Source: Nothopassalora personata
Lineage: Eukaryota; Ascomycota; Dothideomycetes; Mycosphaerellales; Mycosphaerellaceae
Assembly: GCA_033816765.1 (NCBI GenBank)
Contig: CM066287.1
Location: 5,084,001 to 5,148,000, forward strand
DNA: 64,000 nt
Reading direction: 5' to 3'
Shown: positions 55,754 to 64,000 of the stretch, piece by piece
Layout of the letters: the number at the start of each line of letters is the position of its first letter
Position numbering within the stretch: the stretch's first letter is position 1
Notes under the pieces: generated by a model
Told to the model about the DNA's origin: nothing
What the model saw: the letters and a program-made list of their open reading frames with translations, nothing else
Database searches by the model: none
Position numbers and translations under genes: made by a program

Positions 55754-58700
55754 TTAGTTCTTAGCCTCGATCCTACTAAACTGTGAAACTTCGGCTATAG
55801 AAAGGTTATAAGGCCTAACCTATAGCTTCTTAGATTTCGGTTTAGGATCCGATCCCCTTTCGTTAACTCCTATAGGTAGCACCTCTTTATCGGCGATAGG
55901 CTCGATCTCGTTCGAATTACTACTGTCTTCGCTATTAGCGACGCTATTAGCGACTTCTCCCTCCCCTATTACGAGATCGATCCTATTATCTAAGCTTAGT
56001 ACTCCTATATTATCCGGGCGAAGCTCTAGAACTAGCTTAAGGTTTTCTCGTGCCTAAACACCCTTTATTAGCGTACTATTAAGTTTCTTAAGAATATAGG
56101 TACTAAATTCCCTAGAGACACTAAGCACCCGATATAGACCTTGCTATCGGTAACCGATTTTGCGTGAGAAGTTATCCTTATATAGCTTGTTAAATCTCAT
56201 AATAAGGTCGCCCTTCTAGAAACTAATAAAGTTAACATTCCGGTAAGAATTAAAGTAGTCCTTACTAAGTTCTCTTAGTCGCTTTTTTCGAGCATGTAGC
56301 TCTTCTAAACTAAGGTCTCGAGCCTAGAGTTAACGCGCACGTATAGTAAGTAGGTCCTTAGTCGTCCTTACCGATCCCTATTAATAATTAGCCTACGTCG
56401 GGTACTTAACCTTAATTAGTAGAATCGTACGATAGCTATATAGGACCTAAGCTAGCGTTATTCTAGTAGTACGACAGGTCGTGGTCCTATTAGCCTATAA
56501 TATAGCGGGTACCTATTACTCCTATCCGCGGTATATGTTCCTTATAAGCTTTACTAACGCTATAAGAATCGGACGGTGTCTAACCTCGACCGGAGCATTA
56601 GACTACGGATAGTACGGTAATATTCGGATCCTTCAAATACTAAGTCCTACGAGTAACCGCTTAACCTTAGCCGTATAAACCGTAGCGTTATTAAGCACAA
56701 TTTTAGTATAGTAGCCGTACCTATAGAAGACATCCTTATATAGAAACTTAGTAACCGTCTTAGAGCTAGGAGGTGCCCTCGTTACTCTAGCCTCGATCTA
56801 GTTACTAAGTGCTTCGCGCGTAACTAGGAGGTATCTATTTTTACATACTTAGACGGGGTCCGAGTACTACTTCTTACTAATAACCTAAGGGCTCGATAAG
56901 TAAAGCTTACTAGCGCGCTAGTTACCTTCGCGAAACCTATAAGGAGCATAACTTTAAACCTACGTAGAGACATCGGCGAAGCACCCGTCCTAGTAATACC
57001 GATCGGAAATAAGGTTATACACGACCTTAGCGCTACGGTAACCGTGTCTCTTATAGCATTCTATAACGATCTCCTTCTAAGCCTTATTATCGTTAATTAT
57101 AAGTTGTAACGGTACTCCTCGGCGCTTCTAGAAGAATAGCAATTAATCCCGGATAAAGAAATTAACGCTCTTCTTTACTAGCCGCCGGTACTTAGTACGG
57201 GTAATACTATCGGGCCGGGTCCTAGTTTCTATAACCTAAGTAAGTTACTAAGAGCTTTTAGAATATTAGTCCCCGAGATGTCGTGTTTTCTAGATTTTAA
57301 CTAGATAGGTATCGACCGGCTCCGGGTACCCGAATAGCTTATTATATATTATCCGGTCGACTTCGTCTTCGTTAGCTTCTATAGGTTCCTAAAGTATAGA
57401 GGGCCTACGAGATAGGGTATCTAGGCTAGTGTACCTAGCCCCCGTAACGTGCTTTACTTCGAACGTAAATAGCCTAATCTATACGACCTACCGGGCTATT
57501 GCCGAGTTAGATAGGTCCGAAGCCGGCCGGTTAAGCTACTATATAAGTGTCTTAGTATTAACCTTAAGGATAAAATTAACGCTAGTAACATATCTCTAGA
57601 TCTTCTTAAGCCCCTTAAGGACCCTAAGGCATTCCCGCTTACTAGCATTATATCTAGATTCTAACGCGTTCTAGATTCTACTCTTATACCGCACCGGGTA
57701 ACGCCGTCGGGTACTGTCTATTAATTCTTAAGAAACGATACATCCCTATCTAGTGCCGCTAGCATTAACTAAGATAAAGATAGACCTAGCACTAGGTAAG
57801 TAGTAGAGGGTAACTAAGGCTAGAGCCTACATAAGATATCTAGTAACCTCTTCTTTCGAGAACTGCTTATTTTCTATCTAGGTGAACTCGGCGTCCTTCT
57901 TTAGTAGCTTATACATTAGTCGAGCGATAATAACAAACTACGGAATCTATATCCGGAAGTATATATATAGCCCTATATAGGTGCGGACCTCCTTAATATA
58001 GGTAGGCGTAGGCTAATCTAGGATCTTAGCTACAACCTTTAGGTTAGGATAGCGACTATCCGGGCTAGTAACGTACCTAACGATCTTAAGCTTTTCGTAT
58101 AACTATTAGGATTTGCCTCTAGTAACTACCGCACTAGCTCTTTCTAAGTTAGTAAGAACTAGATCTAGGGAAATAATGTGCTTAACGACCTATTTCCTTA
58201 ACCTAGGCTCTACTTCTACATTCCTATAGTCCTTAGTTAGTCCCTTAATACCGATGTTATCGAGAAACGGCTTCGCTCGATACTAGATATAATTAAGTAG
58301 AATCTTGATTACCGTACGCACGAACTAAGTAACTAAATTAGTAGCTCCTTAAGGTAGAGTCGTATTACGTACTAGGCTAAGAGGGGTTATAAAGGCTATT
58401 AAGTCCCGGTAGGACTTATCTAAAGTGATCTAATTATAACCTAAAAACAGGTCTATAAGTAAAGCGACTCGGTACCCGGTAAAATCCTCTAAGAAGCTAT
58501 CCGTGTCCGGTAGAATGTTAGTATCGCGTATAGTAACCTTATTTAGGAGCATAGCTAAATTAATTAACCGATATAGCATATCGCGTCTAGAGGCATTAAC
58601 TTTCTTTACGACTAGGAACTAGCTATTAGAATATGCCCCCTATAAGTATTCTAGGATGTTGTTCTTAATCCGGGCCCTAATTATGCGTTTAATAACTGCC

Positions 58701-61700
58701 CTAAGACTTAGGTATAACCGGATAGGGCGTGCCTACTATAGCTTATAAGGGACCGTATTAATCTTCTAAGGTAGTATAACGTCGTGCCTAATTTGCCTTA
58801 TATAACTAAAATCCTAAGCGAGGACTACCTCCCGGTTATAGAGCATCTTATCGAATAAGGCCCTTTCTATTAGTAATAGCTTAATGCTAACCTTAATTAA
58901 GGTAAGCCGTTCTAGGGTAATCCGGCTACCTCGCTCTATACTTAAGAATTTCTTAGTTAAGTACTTCCCGTTAAATGGACCTTGTCCTTTAGATATCTTA
59001 GACTCTAGGTATAGTGCCCTACGCTTCTATTCTATATCTCCCTTAACTCGTGATTCTAGGCGCTCGTAAACGCTTACGTCTACTAGCTTCTTCTTATCCG
59101 CCTTACGCTTATATATCGTAAAGACCTACGGTATCCTAATGTTAGCTATATGTTAGCCTACTTGTTGCTTCTGTACCTAAGCATTTAATGCAGATTGCCT
59201 TAAGATCTCGGAGGGCTAATCCCCTTAAACTAAATAAACGTTAGTAATAGAATATCCCTTAAACGCGCCTATTCTAATTTCTATAACTCGTTCCTTTATT
59301 CTAGCACTCCTAAGTAAACCTAATAAGTAAGCTAAATAGTTACTAGGCGTTAGAGCCTTACCGGGTTCCTATAGATGCGTCGTGTCGTAGTCGTATCCGT
59401 TTTCCTTACTATAGCTATTTGCCGGTCCCGGGACCGGTAAATTAAAGTCCGAGGTTTCTCCGAGATAGTGCGAGAACCTTACTAATTTTATTAAATCCGG
59501 CTTTAGTAAGTCTCCGGTAGGTTAAGCGCCGTAACTTAACCTACCCTTCTATTTCCCGACGCTTTTAATAGTTCTTAAAGGGTCTTGTACCTATCCGAAC
59601 TAATTAGGGTAGTAAACATAATACTTTCACCTTTACGGCTAGCAATAGTCCCCTCCTACGAACTATTATCGCAGTTACGGGTAGTAAGCCGCATCTTACG
59701 GGCCTACGGTCGTCCTAGGATTATTAGTAAGTTTAGATCCGAGGAGATAAACATATCTACCTAGTAGTACACCCTAAACACCTAAACATCTAAATTGCCT
59801 ATAATACCTTTAAACTAGGCCCTCCCTCTAGTACCTCGAAAGGTAAGCTAAGTACTCGACATTACTAGTAACCTAAACCTATAAGCGTTCCTCTAGCCGA
59901 TAATATTTACCTCGGAACCCTTATTAATTAGGTACCTAATCTAGTTCTTATTTATCCTAAACTCCGCTACTACCTAAGGACTAGGGACTATAGTAAAGTT
60001 ATTAAGGACACTAGAGAGCCCGATTTTCTTAACGTCCTTATATAGCTTAGTAGCAGGGACCTTACCCTTAGAGTAAAGTATGGTTAAATACACTCCGACA
60101 TACTAGGCCTAACTATCTTCGCGGAAGACCTCCTTATTATACTTAGGTTTATCTTTACAGGTAACCACTTGTCTAGTACGAACCTTAGGGTCCTTTCCTA
60201 TAAGACGTCGCACTATAGCGAGCTTCTCCTAAAGAGCGGGGGTGTTAGTAACGCGACCGAAGAGGGCAGCCTCGAACTAGCGACTATATCAAAACCAATC
60301 CTAGGTATTTACATTAGGAAACGTCGTCTAGAGGATTAAATCAATCTAGTAGATAATACCTTCTTCCTTTATAACCGGGCTATTACTAGCCGAACTATAT
60401 TGTCGGACGTAGTTATTAATCCTTATAGTCTTAGTATTCTATATACGCTTCCTTTATACGAAGGGGGCGTTTACGGGGCTAATAGGTATATCCTTAGGTA
60501 GTCCTTTACTAGTATCGTTCCCTAGTTCGTTTACTTAGGTATTATTTCCCCTTCCTAGGGTTACCCCGGATTTAACTAATAATTGAGTTTCGCTTATTTA
60601 AGCATTAACTTCGTTAATTATTTTAACCTCCTACTAGTTAATCTTAGCTTACCGGATCTCCTATTCTAATTAAAGGCGAACTTTCTTAGTAGCCTTAGCT
60701 CGGGCTCGTAGATCCTAGGCTAAGGACCGGGTCCTCGGGTACGGATTCTTTAGAATGCCTACGGGTGCCTTCCCTTTTACTTTGTTAGACTATATAGGAT
60801 AGGTAGATACCTCGTTAAGCTCGCCTAAGTCGATCGCCTACTCCGCTTTACTTTCTCCGAATAAGACCTAATATATCCTAGTAGCCTTCTTCGTTTAGCT
60901 AGACCGTACGTCCTAAGAGCTATACTCTATTAAATGCCCAAAGTTAGGAGGGGGTTTAGAATAATTAGGAGGCGTAACCTTTATTACCCTAGTGTAGTCC
61001 CTACCTATCTATTACTTACGTAGTACGGGAATTTTATACTAGTTATTAAACTCGATCGGCCTATAATGTTCTTTGAGTAGAGGGAGTATATAGAGCAGTT
61101 TCGGTTTACTATAGTCCCTCCGAAAGTTAAATTTAGTAGGACGCGGATCGTCTTCTTTCCCTAGATACTACTAGTTGTTTAGGGCGAGGTATACGTAGCC
61201 CCGGGATATTAAGGACCTTATCGCCCTATAATTACTAGCCTAGTGCTTCGAACTGCTATAGTTGTAGTAATAACTATCTATCGCTTTAGACTATTTGCGA
61301 TTCTAGGATAGGGGACGCTATATTACGTAAACCTATAGCTTAGTATCTAGGTCGTACCTCTCCGGTTACATAGAGCGTTAATTCTCGCTCGGGTAGAAGG
61401 AACCTGCGTCCGCGACGCGACCGCGCTAGTATATACGTATACTTATTTTAGCTACCTTCTAGATTAGGTTATTATTAATAACAGTCCTAGAGGTAGCCTT
61501 CTTAAGCGTGTTAATCTTAGGCTTAAGGCGCGGCATTTACTTTACGACTAAGCGGTATAGCTAAGGTAAAGTAAGAGAGAAATCTATATATATAGCTTTC
61601 TATCCCTCCTTACTATCTACGATACTAGTAGCTTTATCGAGGATCCTCTAAAAGTCCCTAAACTTCTTAGGCTGCTTTAGGTGAAGCCCGTAAGCCTTAT

Positions 61701-62368
61701 AGACCGCTTTCGCGACTACCTCTAGTAATCCCTAAAGGAGGAGGCGACTCCGGGAGCTATTATCTAAATCCTTAGGTTCAATTAGGTTACTTAAGGATAT
61801 AAACAGGCGGATAAATTCCTTTATATCCTATTCTTCGGGCCTCTTACCTTACTACGCCCTAACAATCTCCTTAAGATATTCCCGACTCCCTAACATAGAG
61901 TAGGCGTTAAACCTTAAGAACTCTAATAAGAACGCCCTCCTAAAACGTGCCTTGTTAGTAAGCCACCTAGGCAGTCTTATAACTATGCGCCGGATAGTAG
62001 TTTCGTAATTGCGCTTGAACCTACCCTAGAAATTATCCTTCTTAATAGATGCCTAAGGCGGGCGGATACTAGTCTATTAGGTTGCTAAACCGCTCCTAGA
62101 ACTTAGTAGCATTAGTACTATTAAAGAACGGATTCTTAGCACCTCCTAGACGTAGGAAGCGAGGGCTAGCGTTTTCTATTACTACTACTAATCGTCTAAA
62201 GAGGGCAGTTATAGCATCCATTCCAATTGTACTATTCGTTCCTATACCTATACCTAATTTAGCGGCGCTAGTTCCGCTTCTTCCTTCTTTACTAGATTTA
62301 GGTGTTTTCCCTTCCTCCGATTCCTCTATCCCCTTATAAGGGACAGAATTCCTATAGACCCCTTCCAT
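55754..62368 (-). pseudogene. E gag-pol single polyprotein frame (about 2200 codons)
   Basis: Begins at a true ATG (62368; the first 90 codons are still open, to 62096). Codons that I placed at 59449, 58456, 56215 and 55768 are all a multiple of three from that ATG, so gag and pol share one frame at those points. Gag-like sequence spans about 62368-60200. Protease has GSEVNII near 59905-59925 and LIILGRP near 59705-59735. RT has LIDLFLGYN near 58435-58460, ITLDK, TTLP and PFLDNIGIK near 58250-58275. Integrase C-terminal sequence has KGDLIMRFNKLYKDNF near 56170-56215 and ends near EAKN (55757-55768). This RT type (xDLFxGYDxxxL, PF-DDI) is a distinct fungal Gypsy-like group. All stops are RIP-type. 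Confidence 0.78.
59417..59442. repeat. E palindrome, copy inside gag-pol
   Basis: Same core; one arm has a single G for A difference. It lies in frame in the polyprotein, between protease and RT, and reads LPVPGPA. Confidence 0.82.
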
Positions 62369-62711
62369 TTTCGTAGGGTTTATACGCTATTCGTAGCCTC
62401 TACCTATGTCGGTAAAGGTGCTAAGTTTTTCTAGTAATATAGCCGTATCTATTATTACGTAGTGCTTACTTTAGAATGTACTAATACTAGTTGTTACTTA
62501 ATAGGACCTTATAACCGTGATTATTGCTAAATACCTTAGACCTTAAGTGTTTTCGACCTTAGTCGACCTTAACCGTAAACCTTAACCCTAAGTAATAACC
62601 TTAACCGTGAACCTTAGACCTTAAACCGTAATTTTAACCTTATAAACTAGATACTAATACGCTACCGGGTGTACACTTAATAACCCCCCCCCTTATTAAC
62701 TACGAAAATAA
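62369..62711 (-). other. E leader with CCTTAA-type repeats and a C-run
   Basis: About 340 bp between the 5' LTR and gag. At 62535-62645 there are irregular repeats of CCTTAACCGTAAACCTTA type, resembling degenerate telomere-like units, and at 62684-62692 a run of nine C. I could not identify a tRNA primer site. Confidence 0.5.
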
Positions 62712-62979
62712 TGTCTACTAACTACCCTATATAGGCCTGTCCGAGTTGTGGTAGTATAGAGCGGCGCTTATGTAAGCAGGGGTATTTACCGGTCCCGGGA
62801 CCGTGAAATTAGGTCACGTAACGAGTAGCGCAGTAGCTAGATAAACAAGAGGATTAGCGGACTTCAAACCCCTATGCCCTCTACTCGAGAGGTATAAATT
62901 GAATTGTTTCCTTAATGCTACGCTTACAATGCTTAACTACGTAGTATATATCTTAATAGCTATACTAGGTCCTACTAGC
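62712..62979 (-). repeat. E 5' LTR, truncated by F
   Basis: About 268 bp matching 51291-51558, with palindrome at 62788-62804. It ends where F's LTR begins. Confidence 0.75.
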
Positions 62980-63386
62980 TGTTACGGTTCTGATCTAGGG
63001 CTAAAGGAAGCTAACTAATTAGACCTCCACAATTGGTGGGCGCTTCCGCCCGAGAAGTGCTCTCTCGCCCGTAGGAATGAAACCTAAGGAACCGAGAGAG
63101 CAACTGAAGTGATCTCCTTAACCTCGTTAATCTCGGTAATCTCGAGAGAACATAGAGAGCATAGAGAGCACGGAGAGCAACGCTCTATCTCCTTTGTATT
63201 TAGGAACGCTAAGAAACCCTTATAGTTCTAATACGTTCAACTTATGTTACTATCTCACTAATTGGAATACAACTCTTATTCCTATCATTTATCTTCGCTT
63301 AGCTTGCTTTAGCCTCTCTAAAGAATACCGCCACGTGACTTGACTTATCTCTCTTTTAAGACTAGCCCTAGAACGAGACAATAACA
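62980..63386 (+). repeat. Element F 5' LTR
   Basis: 407 bp, TGTTACGG...GACAATAACA. The right half (from about 63185) matches the D-family LTRs (47775-47958). The left half is unrelated and holds repeats of CATAGAGAGCA. It is less RIP-damaged than the other LTRs. Confidence 0.78.
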
Positions 63387-63403
63387 CTTTAAACGCCCTT
63401 AGG

Positions 63404-64000
63404 ATGAGCGCTACTTAAGCAGCTAGTAGGGGAACACCCGCCCCTAGCGAAGTAGGAAGCATCCGCCGTACGCCACTATAGTAGACTACTACGAAGGACG
63501 ATGAGTCTAATGACGATAACGAGCCTACTCCGAGGAAGAACGACGTTAAGGCTGCTAAGCTAGACCTCTTCTATAGGGATAGAGCCAAGTTCAACGACTG
63601 GATCAATTAGATAGATATGTATCTTATGTTCAACCTAGTCGATGCCGATAAAAGAACTATCTTCGCTATTACGTACCTTCGCGGAAGCGCGTAGAACTAG
63701 ATCAAACCTTACCTTAAGGAATACCTTAAAGGTATAGGACGATTAGACCCTACTAGAATGTTTAGGAGCTATACCCTCTTTAAAGATAAGATGAAGTTAA
63801 TCTTTAGAACCTCGAACGAAGTCCAACAGGCTATACGAATCATTTAACACCTGAAACAGAAGACGTCTACTTTAGAGTATGCCGCTAAATTCGAAGAATA
63901 CAGACAAATCACTAGATAGGACTAGACGGCGTTAATGACTATGTTCCGACGTAGACTTAAAGACTCTATTAAGGACGAGTTAATGAGACACGGGGGACAG
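63404..64000 (+). pseudogene. Element F gag, partial at window end
   Basis: Frame from ATG at 63404, only 17 bases after the LTR. It reads a Gypsy capsid: LDLFYRDRAKFNDWI, FAITYLRGSA, FKDKMKLIF, TSTLEYAAKFEEYRQIT, MTMFRRRLKDSIKDEL. TAG/TAA stops at Q/W positions show moderate RIP. The element continues beyond the window, so pol and its 3' LTR cannot be seen. Confidence 0.75.

Larger units (their letters stand above)
51291..62979 (-). mobile_element. Element E: 11.7-kb Ty3/Gypsy-like element with extra ORFs and palindromes
   Basis: Minus-strand element bounded by terminal direct repeats 51291-51558 and 62712-62979. From its 5' end: LTR, leader, one long gag-protease-RT-RNase H-integrase frame, a gap, an unrecognised ORF, an antisense ORF, LTR. 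A palindrome based on CCGGTCCCGGGACCGG occurs in each LTR and twice inside. The right end abuts F and has no matching target duplicate, so F probably truncated the 5' LTR. No chromodomain seen. Confidence 0.8.

Noticed and set aside
51291..62979. E as a Starship- or DNA-transposon-type element because of its size and palindromes
   Set aside because: It has terminal direct repeats and a clear gag-protease-RT-integrase frame; no tyrosine recombinase or transposase motif was seen.

Overview
This window is a graveyard of nested retrotransposons from a filamentous ascomycete-type fungus with strong repeat-induced point mutation (RIP). Outside one element, coding frames are recognisable but full of TAG/TAA stops. 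CA and TG dinucleotides are scarce, TA is abundant and CG survives, which is the CpA-to-TpA pattern of RIP on both strands. I see no host gene, rRNA, functional tRNA gene or CRISPR array. The setting suggests a pericentromeric, subtelomeric or accessory heterochromatic block; the species cannot be named from the sequence.

Layout, using my own labels. The oldest layer I can see is a Tad-like LINE remnant (minus, 27440-30504). Two copies of one Ty3/Gypsy chromovirus family diverge from it. Copy A (minus) survives as 1-3559, 18308-19089 and 26496-27434. Copy A' (plus) is 30505-32312. A was hit by Gypsy element H (plus, 3560-18302). H's 5' LTR was in turn hit by Copia element C1 (plus, 3570-10186), which carries a SINE-like insert (7533-7789). 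H also holds a minisatellite-bearing solo LTR (13648-14028). A was separately hit by G (minus, 19090-26490), the only unmutated element: identical 161-bp LTRs, target duplication GTAGG, and full gag and pol frames with a chromodomain.

A' is interrupted by chromovirus D (minus, 32313-51290). D is split by Copia element C2 (minus, 34225-47015), which itself contains another Copia, C3 (plus, 38837-44450). D also holds two solo LTRs (47600-47958 and 49408-49767). D's right end is cut by E (minus, 51291-62979), an 11.7-kb Gypsy element. E has a single gag-pol frame, an extra unrecognised ORF downstream of pol, an antisense ORF near its 3' LTR, and four copies of a GC-rich palindrome. E's 5' LTR is cut by F (plus, 62980 to beyond the window), of which the LTR and part of gag are visible.

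Most insertions are supported by 4-5 bp target-site duplications that I could read directly. For H, G, D and the SINE, a related copy elsewhere in the window also supplies the uninterrupted site. The points most worth following up are: G as a possibly active, self-primed chromovirus; the palindromes and third ORF of E; antisense ORFs next to the 3' LTRs of D and E; and a Pol III-type tRNA-like module in the 3' region of the Copia family. All reading was by eye; identities, distances and homologies were not computed.
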